Shown here piece after piece: positions 1 through 6,146 of a DNA stretch of 11,509 bases (within the stretch, counting starts at the first letter, position 1; each line of letters starts with the position of its first letter). The stretch spans positions 1 through 11,509 of the forward strand of contig JAUZQI010000118.1 of the NCBI GenBank assembly GCA_030951095.1, read 5' to 3'. The notes beneath the pieces were generated by a model that was not told the DNA's origin, ran no database searches, and worked only from the letters and a program-made list of their open reading frames with translations. A program made the translations under genes and the position numbers. The stretch comes from Mariprofundus sp. GTDB taxonomy: Bacteria > Pseudomonadota > Zetaproteobacteria > Mariprofundales > Mariprofundaceae.

Positions 1-846
1 GATATGCTCGATACCGGCCACGGCAATAATATCACCGGCTTCGGCTGCCTGAATTTCAATCCGGTTCAAACCATGAAAACCAAGCAGCTTGGAAACTTTG
101 AAGTTGTCTGTTGAGGAATCAGCATGAATGACGGTGATATCCTGGCCGATTTTGATGCGACCATTGGCGATGCGGCCAATCACGATGCGGCCGATATAAT
201 CATCCCAGTCCAGTGTGGTGGCCAGCATTTGCAGAGGCGTGTCTGCATCGCCTTTCGGCTGTTGAACATGTTCCAGGATGGTATCGAACAGACAGATTAA
301 ATTGTCGGATTTTTCGTTCAGATCAAGCATGCCGTAGCCGTTTTTAGCGGAGGCGTAGATTACAGGAAAATCCAGTTGTTCATCGGTTGCGCCGAGCGAG
401 GCGAACAGATCAAACGTGGCATCAACGACCGAATCAGGATCAGAGCCTTCACGGTCGATTTTATTAACGACTACGATGGGCTTTAGACCCAGTGATAAAG
501 CTTTGGAAGTTACGAATTTGGTTTGTGGCATCGGGCCTTCGCGGGCATCCACCAGCAATACCACGCCATCGACCATATTTAGTACGCGTTCGACTTCGCC
601 GCCGAAATCGGCATGACCGGGGGTGTCGATAATGTTGATATGAGTGTCCTCGTAACGAATGGCAGTATTTTTTGCGGTAATCGTGATGCCTCTTTCTTTT
701 TCGAGGTCATTGGAATCCATGATGCAGGTTTCAATATCGGTACGTGCATCGAGTGTGCCGGACTGCTTGAGCAGTTCATCGACCAGTGTGGTTTTGCCAT
801 GGTCAACGTGGGCGATGATGGCGATATTGCGCAATTTGCGGGACAT
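1..846 (-). CDS. typA: TypA/BipA ribosome-associated GTPase, N-terminal part (runs off window)
   Basis: TypA (BipA) is an EF-G-like translational GTPase that binds the ribosome and is linked to stress and low-temperature adaptation and to 50S assembly. The visible 282 residues hold the whole G domain and the start of the beta-barrel domain II. The G1 loop is AHVDHGKTT (residues 12-20), the switch I effector motif is ERGITI (51-56), G3 is DTPGH (74-78) and G4 is NKID (128-131). Domain II begins near residue 200. Full-length family members are about 600 residues, so a little under half is present and the stop lies before the window. The start at 846 is preceded by GAGG at good spacing, and the protein begins [18 protein letters not shown] as expected. 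It lies downstream of map in the same direction, 269 bases away, so it may have its own promoter. No defects are seen. Confidence 0.97.
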   Translation of the reverse strand, partial: MSRKLRNIAIIAHVDHGKTTLVDELLKQSGTLDARTDIETCIMDSNDLEKERGITITAKNTAIRYEDTHINIIDTPGHADFGGEVERVLNMVDGVVLLVDAREGPMPQTKFVTSKALSLGLKPIVVVNKIDREGSDPDSVVDATFDLFASLGATDEQLDFPVIYASAKNGYGMLDLNEKSDNLICLFDTILEHVQQPKGDADTPLQMLATTLDWDDYIGRIVIGRIANGRIKIGQDITVIHADSSTDNFKVSKLLGFHGLNRIEIQAAEAGDIIAVAGIEHI

Positions 847-869
847 TTTGATTACCTCGGTTCCTAACA

Positions 870-931
870 CAAATGGATTTTTTCCAGTCCATGATATGGA
901 AATGTATCAGGGGCTGGGAAAAATCCGTTTG
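870..931 (-). other. Long imperfect hairpin in the typA leader
   Basis: Two 18-base arms (870-887 and 914-931) are inverted copies with two mismatches, around a 26-base loop. The loop contains its own small palindrome TCCATGATATGGA (888-900). The element ends 23 bases upstream of the typA start, so it would lie in the 5' untranslated leader if transcription starts further out. Both mismatches are tolerated as U-G wobble pairs in RNA read from the plus strand, but become C-A mismatches in the typA-sense RNA. There is no T-run typical of a terminator. It could be a DNA palindrome for a regulator, a leader structure, or a small repeat. The inverted repeat is directly visible; its role is unknown. 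Confidence 0.55.
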
Positions 932-1011
932 CATTGTTGTTTGTTCCAATTTGTAAACGGGCGCGCATAGTAGCGCCTCACCGCTTAGATGAAAGGAATA
1001 TGATTATTATT

Positions 1012-1101
1012 CACCACGAAGGACACGAAGAGCACGAAGTAAAAGCGGAAAGTTATACCGAATTTAAATCAGGGATTTCTCACTTCGTGACCTCTGTGGT
1101 G
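1012..1101. repeat. CACGAAG-unit inverted repeat (MITE/REP-like intergenic element)
   Basis: The left end carries three tandem 9-base units of the form nnCACGAAG (1013-1039). The right end (1083-1101, CTTCGTGACCTCTGTGGTG) is an inverted copy of 1012-1030 with 3 mismatches in 19. About 50 bases of unrelated AT-rich sequence lie between. Sequences of the CCACGAAGGACACGAAG type are dispersed between genes in many environmental proteobacteria, from general recollection and not from a search. The element sits 14 bases past the map stop, between map and typA. There is no coding potential beyond the low-complexity reading that such repeats give (HHEGHEEHE). It may act as a transcript-end structure for map. 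Confidence 0.7.
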
Positions 1102-1115
1102 CAAAGGTCTTTATT

Positions 1116-1868
1116 CTATGTAGAAGGAGCAGTGAGAATTTCGCAGCCGGTGTCGGTGACAACGAGGGTGTGTTCGAATTGAGCCGATAAAGATTTATCG
1201 CGGGTGACGACCGTCCAGTGGTCACCGAGCAGTTTTACGGCTGCCTTGCCGATATTCACCATCGGTTCGATGGTAAAGACCATGCCTTTTTTCAAGGCCA
1301 GTCCCTGACCGGGTTTGCCGTAGTGCAGCACTTGCGGATTTTCGTGAAACACGCGGCCAATGCCGTGGCCGCAGTATTCGCGTACCACGGAACAGCGTTC
1401 GCCCTCCACGTATGTTTGAATGGCATGGCCGATATCTCCCAGCGTAGCGCCGGGTTTGACAACATCAATGCCGATTTGCAGTGACTTACGTGCAACTTCG
1501 GTTACTTTTCTGGCACGGATTTTTGGCTCGCCGACGTAAAATGTTTTGCTGGTGTCGCCATGCCAGCCATCGATAATGGTGGTGACATCGACATTGACAA
1601 TATCGCCGTCTTTGAGTTTTTTATCACCGGGAATACCGTGGCAGACGACATGATTGACCGAGGTGCAGACCGATTTCGGGAAGCCATGATAATTCAGAGG
1701 GGCGGGGATGCCGCCGGCCTTGACGGTGAACGCATGTACCAGATCGTTAATTTCATCAGTTGTGGTGCCTGCTTTAATATAGGGCTCAATCATCACCAGC
1801 GTATCGGCTGCATGATGGCATGCCGGTCGCATGGCTTCGATATCTGCTGCAGTTTTGATTGTGACCAT
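1116..1868 (-). CDS. map: Type I methionine aminopeptidase
   Basis: This cytosolic metalloenzyme removes the initiator methionine from new proteins whose second residue is small. It has 250 residues, normal for the bacterial type I (MAP-a) family without an N-terminal zinc-finger extension. All five metal ligands are visible: D94 in VNVDVT, D105 in HGDTS, H168 in CGHGIG, E201 in TIEPM and E232 in QFEHT. The substrate-binding His is H77 in VCHGIP. The start at 1868 is preceded by AGGAGA about five bases upstream. The gene is the first of the minus-strand pair map-typA and is divergent from sixA. It ends next to a repeat element. No odd substitutions are visible and the gene looks functional. 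Confidence 0.97.
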   Translation of the reverse strand: MVTIKTAADIEAMRPACHHAADTLVMIEPYIKAGTTTDEINDLVHAFTVKAGGIPAPLNYHGFPKSVCTSVNHVVCHGIPGDKKLKDGDIVNVDVTTIIDGWHGDTSKTFYVGEPKIRARKVTEVARKSLQIGIDVVKPGATLGDIGHAIQTYVEGERCSVVREYCGHGIGRVFHENPQVLHYGKPGQGLALKKGMVFTIEPMVNIGKAAVKLLGDHWTVVTRDKSLSAQFEHTLVVTDTGCEILTAPST

Positions 1869-1930
1869 GCCATCTCCTGAATCATGTGCTGGAATCTGGC
1901 GGCATACTGGCCTAATCTTTTAGCGAGGTC

Positions 1931-1959
1931 ATTATTAGCGAAAAAATCGTTAATGGCAG
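1931..1959 (-). promoter_or_regulatory. Possible sigma70-type promoter for map
   Basis: Read on the minus strand, CTGCCA (1959-1954) and AATAAT (1936-1931) are separated by 17 bases. They match the -35 consensus at 4 of 6 positions and the -10 consensus at 5 of 6. The -10 box lies about 60 bases before the map start. The -35 box overlaps one arm of the hairpin at 1955-2016, so the hairpin and the promoter may interfere. This is a weak match found by eye. Confidence 0.22.
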
Positions 1960-2016
1960 AAAGAAGCATAGGACTTATAGGTCGTATAGGTTCTATAAGC
2001 CCTATGCTTTTCTGCC
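1955..2016. repeat. Long hairpin (CATAGG/TATAG palindrome) upstream of sixA
   Basis: The arms 1955-1980 and 1993-2016 are inverted copies of each other with one mismatch and a two-base bulge, around a 12-base loop. Inside, TATAGG occurs twice as a direct repeat (1976-1981 and 1985-1990). The element fills most of the map/sixA divergent gap and ends four bases before the AGGAGG ribosome-binding site of sixA. Any sixA transcript started upstream of it would carry a strong stem just before the binding site. Similar CATAGG...CTATA palindromes occur as dispersed intergenic repeats in other bacteria (recollection, not searched). It could be a mobile-type repeat, a translation regulator or an operator region. 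Confidence 0.65.
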
Positions 2017-2031
2017 GTTCAGGAGGCGGAA

Positions 2032-2502
2032 ATGCGGGCGTATTTGGTGCAACACGGTTTGGCGAAAGATAAAAGCGAGGATGCGGCGCGTCCGCTTTCG
2101 GATCAGGGCAGAGAGGATGTGACGCGCACTGCAGGATTCTTGAGCTTGTTCGAGAAGCCGCGTCCGGCGAAAATCCTGCACAGCGGAAAATTGCGCGCCG
2201 AGCAAACGGCAACCATGTTCGCCGAAGCCTGGGGTGGTATTCCGGTCGAGCGAGCGCTCGATCTGGCACCAAATGATGACCCATCCGTCTGGTCGGCGCA
2301 TTTAGCTTCAATGAATGCCGATGTGATGTTGGTTGGCCATCTGCCTCACCTGCAGCGCCTTGGGGGGCTGTTGATTTGCGATAATCCAGATCGTGAAGTG
2401 GTGCATTTCCGCAATGGTGGTGTGGTCTGTTTGGAAGAGAGTAAAACTGGTTGGCATGTTTTATGGCATATTAACCCGACACTGTTTTATGGAGAGCCAT
2501 AA
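2032..2502 (+). CDS. sixA: SixA-like phosphohistidine phosphatase
   Basis: SixA belongs to the histidine phosphatase (phosphoglycerate mutase-like) superfamily. It removes phosphate from histidine on proteins; in E. coli the known targets are the HPt domain of ArcB and the PTS protein NPr. The protein has 156 residues, the usual compact SixA size. The catalytic start motif is YLVQHG with H8 as the nucleophile. Gln replaces the usual Arg before it, a variant I recall from other SixA-like proteins. S51 and R55 (HSGKLRAEQTA) and the second His H103 in VGHLPHL complete the pocket. The start is set by a strong AGGAGG eight bases upstream (2021-2026), directly after a long hairpin. Downstream lies a broken hybrid histidine kinase, a conceivable former partner. 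The exact substrate here is unknown. Confidence 0.88.
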   Translation: MRAYLVQHGLAKDKSEDAARPLSDQGREDVTRTAGFLSLFEKPRPAKILHSGKLRAEQTATMFAEAWGGIPVERALDLAPNDDPSVWSAHLASMNADVMLVGHLPHLQRLGGLLICDNPDREVVHFRNGGVVCLEESKTGWHVLWHINPTLFYGEP

Positions 2503-2566
2503 GAGCCACTTGCAAAAGTCGTGAACGACGATTTACTTCTCCACTCCGTCGCACTTTCGAACTTAG
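2503..2566. other. Short unidentified spacer between sixA and the kinase remnant
   Basis: These 64 bases end in an in-frame TAG (2564-2566) immediately before recognisable kinase homology starts. This makes the spacer the likely site where the 5' part of the kinase gene was lost. It contains a small perfect palindrome, GTCGTGAACGAC (2519-2530). No gene, IS end or terminator could be recognised. Confidence 0.4.
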
Positions 2567-3326
2567 GTATTGATAAACCTGATCAGCAATGCCCATGATG
2601 CACTCGAAGGGGTAGAGCACCCACAAATTATTGTCAGACTGAACATAATTGATGCAGATGATGTATTTACCAGGAACCGAGAATATTTCAAAGTCGGTTC
2701 TTATGCGCATCTTAGTGTGAAGGATAATGGCTGCGGGATCCCCAAAAAACAGTTTGAGCATTTATTTGAGCCTTTTTTCACCACCAAGGAGCAGGGCAAT
2801 GGTTTTCGGTGCAGTCAAAACCCATGGTGGTTTTGTTGAAATGGATAGCGCTGAGGGAAAGGGATCGACCTTTCACATTTACCTGCCCTTGCTGAACCGT
2901 GAAAAACAGGATTTTGAATTATTTCAGGATACGGTGGATTGTGAGCGGGGGCGCGGTGAAACCATACTGTTGGCTGATGATCAGGAGCAGGTGCTTGAAA
3001 TAGGCGTGGCTGTATTGGAAGAACTGGGTTATCGAGTGCTGACAGCCGTAAATGGAAAGCAGGCGTTGGAAATATTCGAGGCTCATGCTGAAGAAATTGA
3101 TCTGTGCATTTTTGATATCGTTATGCCTGAGATGGATGGCAGCAAAGCGGCGTTGCATGTTCGGCAGATCAAGCCAGATGCGAAAATCATTTTTTCTACC
3201 GGTTATGACAGGCCTGGCCGGGACGAGATGAAGCATGAAATGGTGATCAGTAAGCCGTTTTCCATCGACAAAATGAGTCGATTGATCCGCCGCAAACTCG
3301 AAGACAGTGCGCATAGGCTCGGCTAG
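2567..3326 (+). pseudogene. Remnant of a hybrid histidine kinase (HATPase plus receiver), truncated and frameshifted
   Basis: Such proteins sense a signal, autophosphorylate on a histidine and pass the phosphate to a receiver aspartate. Recognisable homology begins at 2567, directly after an in-frame stop: the N box NLISNAHDAL, G1 box DNGCGIP and F box EPFFTTKEQ of the ATPase domain follow. The sensor part and the histidine-bearing dimerisation region are absent. At about 2801 the frame shifts by one. The G2 box (GTGLGL type) is missing, and the text resumes as VFGAVKTHGG, consistent with a deletion of roughly 23 bases (inferred from the family pattern). The rest is intact in the new frame: the ATPase end, then a receiver domain with LLADD, phospho-acceptor Asp at 3114-3116 in FDIVMPEMDG, S/T in FSTGY and K in ISKPF. 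It cannot be a working kinase. The receiver part might still be made from an internal ATG. Confidence 0.88.
2786..2801 (+). promoter_or_regulatory. Possible internal ribosome-binding site and ATG for the receiver fragment
   Basis: AAGGAG (2786-2791) lies seven bases before an ATG at 2799-2801, which sits almost exactly on the frameshift point of the kinase remnant. From this ATG an open frame of 175 codons runs to the stop at 3324-3326 and covers the last part of the ATPase fold and the whole receiver domain. The site falls inside former kinase coding sequence (TTKEQGN), so the resemblance to a binding site may be chance. Confidence 0.3.
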
Positions 3327-3380
3327 CACTTTCACCTTGATGTGTGGGCAACAATGAAAGCGGAATGATCTTTATGATGT

Positions 3381-4502
3381 CTAGCCACGATGAACGGTGT
3401 TACCCGCCAGTGTTTTCGGTTCTGGTTTGATGAGCGGGTTATCAGCGATTCTGGCACGGGTTAAATTCTTGATCGGGATATGTAGACGCATACCGTGTCT
3501 GATTCCTTTGGCCAGTTTCGGGTTGGCTTTTTTCAGGGTATAGACTGACACGCGATAGTGTTTACTGATATCCTTGATCTGTTCACCATGCAATACACGA
3601 ATGCTCAATTTATCCGAAGCTCTGGAGGGTATGATATGGTTGATGCGATCCAGTCTGGTCTGTGAGATACGCAAGCTCAGATTTTTTGGTCTGTCCTTAA
3701 AATACTGCATATGGACAAGCTGGGGGTTGAAACGGAACAGCTGATTTTTTGGTAATCCGGCTGTGGCATGCAAGCGTTCCAGATCAACAGGCGAATGAAT
3801 GGTAACCGTGGTGGTTGGATATGGAGCAGGAAAGCTGATCACGCCCTCCTGCTGCAGAGCAATCAGGCCAAGGATATGGCGAATATAGGTTTTGGTGATT
3901 GGCGGTAAGGGTAGTTTATTCAGCCCATCGCTATGATGCCATGGGTGCCGATCAATACGTCGCTGGACGCCATTCGGGCCAAGGTGGTAGGCGGCAAAGG
4001 CCAGTGGCCAGCTGCCGAAACGTTCATATTGTTTCAATAGAAAGCGTGCCGCACCGCGTGTACTGGTTGCAATATCTCGTCTGCCATCAATCTGACTGTT
4101 GCTCTTGATACGCAAATCAGTTGCGGTGCCTGGCATCAATTGCCATAGGCCGGTGGCGCCAACTTCTGATCGGGCATAAGGATTATAACTGGATTCGACG
4201 ACGGGAATCATTTCTAGTTCCATCGGAGCATTACTCTGTTTCAGTGCTTGAACAAGCGGCTGGCGTACGTAGCGGGAACGATTGGCGATACGTTCCCAGT
4301 TCGAAACATAGACACGCTTGGCTTCGACTTTGATTGATTCGAGTTCCTGTTCAGTTAATCCGGCCAGAAAGGGATTGATCGTCTGTTTTTCAGTGATGTC
4401 GGTTTCTGGATGCGAAGTGTTATCTGCATTTTTGAGCGGGGCGCAGGATGCCAACAGAAAAGTAGCCAGCGTGATTAGTATGTATAGATATCGATTCATC
4501 AT
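3381..4502 (-). CDS. MltD-like membrane-bound lytic murein transglycosylase (lipoprotein, SLT plus LysM)
   Basis: Enzymes of this family cleave the MurNAc-GlcNAc bond of peptidoglycan and form 1,6-anhydroMurNAc. The protein has 373 residues. Residues 1-20 form a lipoprotein signal with lipobox LASC, predicting lipid attachment at C20 and an outer-membrane, periplasm-facing location. The SLT (goose-lysozyme-like) domain spans about 80-215, with catalytic E103 in PVVESSYNPYA followed by GATGLWQLMPGTA. The later SLT motif reads AAYHLG instead of the common AAYN.G. A single LysM peptidoglycan-binding motif lies at about 300-343; E. coli MltD is longer (about 450 residues) and has more than one. 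Two adjacent ATGs (4502 and 4499) are possible starts and no strong ribosome-binding site is seen. It follows malQ by 65 bases, so it may be co-transcribed with glycogen genes, an unexpected partner. Confidence 0.9.
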   Translation of the reverse strand: MMNRYLYILITLATFLLASCAPLKNADNTSHPETDITEKQTINPFLAGLTEQELESIKVEAKRVYVSNWERIANRSRYVRQPLVQALKQSNAPMELEMIPVVESSYNPYARSEVGATGLWQLMPGTATDLRIKSNSQIDGRRDIATSTRGAARFLLKQYERFGSWPLAFAAYHLGPNGVQRRIDRHPWHHSDGLNKLPLPPITKTYIRHILGLIALQQEGVISFPAPYPTTTVTIHSPVDLERLHATAGLPKNQLFRFNPQLVHMQYFKDRPKNLSLRISQTRLDRINHIIPSRASDKLSIRVLHGEQIKDISKHYRVSVYTLKKANPKLAKGIRHGMRLHIPIKNLTRARIADNPLIKPEPKTLAGNTVHRG

Positions 4503-4567
4503 GCCGGCAACAATGGCGGACTATTCAACGATGAAATATGACGGGAGTCACACCATGGCGGATGAGA

Positions 4568-6049
4568 TCAGGGTGCAATACGCCTGTAATTAGAGTTAAG
4601 GACGGCAGCTTTCTGCCAGCAGTCGGCATCATGTTCCGGTAAGAATGACAGACGCCATGACCAGTTATTATCCAGCGTGCCGGGGGTATTGAATTTGGCT
4701 TCCACACCCAATTCAAGTAAATCCTGCATGGGAATCACAGCCAGTATAGCTGGTGATGCCAGTGCGCATTCGATGAGTGCCCATGGCATATCATCCTCTG
4801 TTGCATTCAGAATACGCAATACGTGCTGACGAACCGTTTCATCGGCTGAATTAAACCAGCCCATCGTCGTATCGTTATCATGGGTTCCGGTATACACGAC
4901 AGCATCTTCACCGAAATTGCCGGGTAGATAAGGATTATGATCATCACCGCCAAAGGCAAATTGCAGGATCTTCATGCCTGGCAGGCCGAACTCTTCTCTT
5001 AGTGCAGTGACTTCTTCGGTGATAATGCCGAGATCTTCGGCGACCAGCGGCAGATATCCCAGTTCCTGTTGCAGGGTCGAAAGCAGTGCCTGGCCAGGTG
5101 CCTTGCGCCATTCACCGACAATACCGTCTTCACTTTCACCGGGAATAACCCAGAAAGCCTCCAGTGCGCGGAAATGATCGATGCGCAACATGTGCATCAG
5201 TTCCAGCTGATGGCGAACACGGCGCACCCACCATGTAAAATTATCCGCCTGCATGGTTTCCCAATGGTATAACGGATTACCCCAGCGTTGGCCTGTTTCG
5301 GAGAAATAATCGGGTGGAACGCCGGCCACCTCACTGCACAAACCTGTTTCGTTGACTGTGAATGATGCTTGGTTGGCCCAGACATCGGCGGAATCATGTG
5401 CAACATAAATTGGCAAATCACCGAACAACTGAACACCTTTTTCTTCGGCATATACCTTGATCGCATGCCACTGACGATTAAAGATAAACTGCTCGAATAT
5501 AGCTTGTCTAAGTAGTTGTTTATAATCATTTTTTATTTTCTTTATTGCTTCAGGTTCACGATCGCGAAGTGCAACAGGCCATTGCCACCATGCACCGTCA
5601 TGGAAGACAGTTTTCAGCGCGGCAAACAGGGCGTAATCATCCAGCCAGTAAGCATTGGTATTCTGGAAATTATCAACGGACTGTTTCAATTCGGTGTTAT
5701 TATCTATTGAGTTCCAGAAAGCATCACTGGCTTTGCAGCGTAATTCTGCATGCACATCGGAAGAAATATCACCTTCGAGCATGCCCGAATCGAGCCACCC
5801 ACGGGCTATGCATTCGCGCAGGTCGATGAGCTCAGGATTGCCGGCGAATGTAGATAATGATTCATAAGGTGAGCCATGTCCGTGTGTCGGCCCCAGCGGC
5901 AAGAACTGCCAGACTGAAAATCCACCGGAAACCAGATCGTCAATGAATTGATATACTTCTTCTCCCAGAACCCCTTTATGAAACGGGCCGGGCAAAGAAG
6001 TGATGTGCAACAGTACAGCTGATCTACGGCAGTCAATCCGGTTATTCAT
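4568..6049 (-). CDS. malQ: 4-alpha-glucanotransferase (amylomaltase, GH77)
   Basis: MalQ cuts an alpha-1,4 glucan and transfers the piece to the 4-OH of another glucan or glucose, reshaping maltodextrins in the cytosol. The 493-residue length is that of the compact GH77 type seen in Thermus and plant DPE1, shorter than the roughly 690-residue E. coli enzyme. Family motifs are all present: GVLLHITSLPGP-like start (residues 12-22), HGSPYESLSTFAGNP (58-72) and FGDLPIYVAHDSADVW (209-224). The three catalytic acids are D291 in MLRIDHFRAL (nucleophile), E338 in VAEDLG (acid/base) and D391 in GTHDND. The start at 6049 has AGAGG seven to eight bases upstream. It follows the GH57 gene with a 97-base gap holding a degenerate repeat. 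With GlgC, GH57 and GlgB it fits glycogen turnover or chain-length control. It appears intact. Confidence 0.96.
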   Translation of the reverse strand: MNNRIDCRRSAVLLHITSLPGPFHKGVLGEEVYQFIDDLVSGGFSVWQFLPLGPTHGHGSPYESLSTFAGNPELIDLRECIARGWLDSGMLEGDISSDVHAELRCKASDAFWNSIDNNTELKQSVDNFQNTNAYWLDDYALFAALKTVFHDGAWWQWPVALRDREPEAIKKIKNDYKQLLRQAIFEQFIFNRQWHAIKVYAEEKGVQLFGDLPIYVAHDSADVWANQASFTVNETGLCSEVAGVPPDYFSETGQRWGNPLYHWETMQADNFTWWVRRVRHQLELMHMLRIDHFRALEAFWVIPGESEDGIVGEWRKAPGQALLSTLQQELGYLPLVAEDLGIITEEVTALREEFGLPGMKILQFAFGGDDHNPYLPGNFGEDAVVYTGTHDNDTTMGWFNSADETVRQHVLRILNATEDDMPWALIECALASPAILAVIPMQDLLELGVEAKFNTPGTLDNNWSWRLSFLPEHDADCWQKAAVLNSNYRRIAP

Positions 6050-6059
6050 GTCAGAACCT

Positions 6060-6134
6060 CTTTAGCATAGAGGACATAAAGGAATCAAAATCATTGTTGG
6101 TTTTCTTCTGCATGTCTCGCGTACTCTGCGGTGA
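6060..6134. repeat. Degenerate ACCGCAGAGTACGC-type inverted repeat between GH57 gene and malQ
   Basis: On the minus strand the element begins ACCGCAGAGTACGCGAGA (from about 6133 inward) and ends with a decayed inverted arm near 6086-6060 (CTTTATGTCCTCTATGC). Its first 20 bases match the start of the element at 7891-7985 at 15 of 20 positions. The second arm is poorly preserved, so I take this as an older copy of the same repeat class. It fills most of the 97-base gap between two glycogen genes and overlaps no coding sequence except that it ends about 10 bases before the malQ start. Confidence 0.45.
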
Positions 6135-6146
6135 ATATTGTTGACC

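Noticed and set aside
934..1182. An 82-codon plus-strand frame containing HHEGHEEHE.
   Set aside because: It is the translation of the CACGAAG repeat element and runs into map antisense; no credible start or family.
1793..2311. A 172-codon minus-strand open frame across the map/sixA gap, with a protein-like stretch (FFANNDLAKRLGQYAARF).
   Set aside because: It overlaps both map and sixA heavily, reads through the palindromic repeat, and its ends are shadow translation of those genes. The protein-like stretch is about 30 residues in the gap only.
2551..3333. The 8-base direct repeat GCACTTTC at 2551-2558 and 3326-3333, on either side of the kinase remnant, considered as a target-site duplication.
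   Set aside because: Eight bases can match by chance at this distance, the second copy overlaps the remnant's stop, and no element ends are seen at either place.
3329..3360. A possible terminator (CTTTCA...TGAAAG) between the kinase remnant and the transglycosylase gene.
   Set aside because: The stem is only 6 bp with a long loop and no T-run on either strand.
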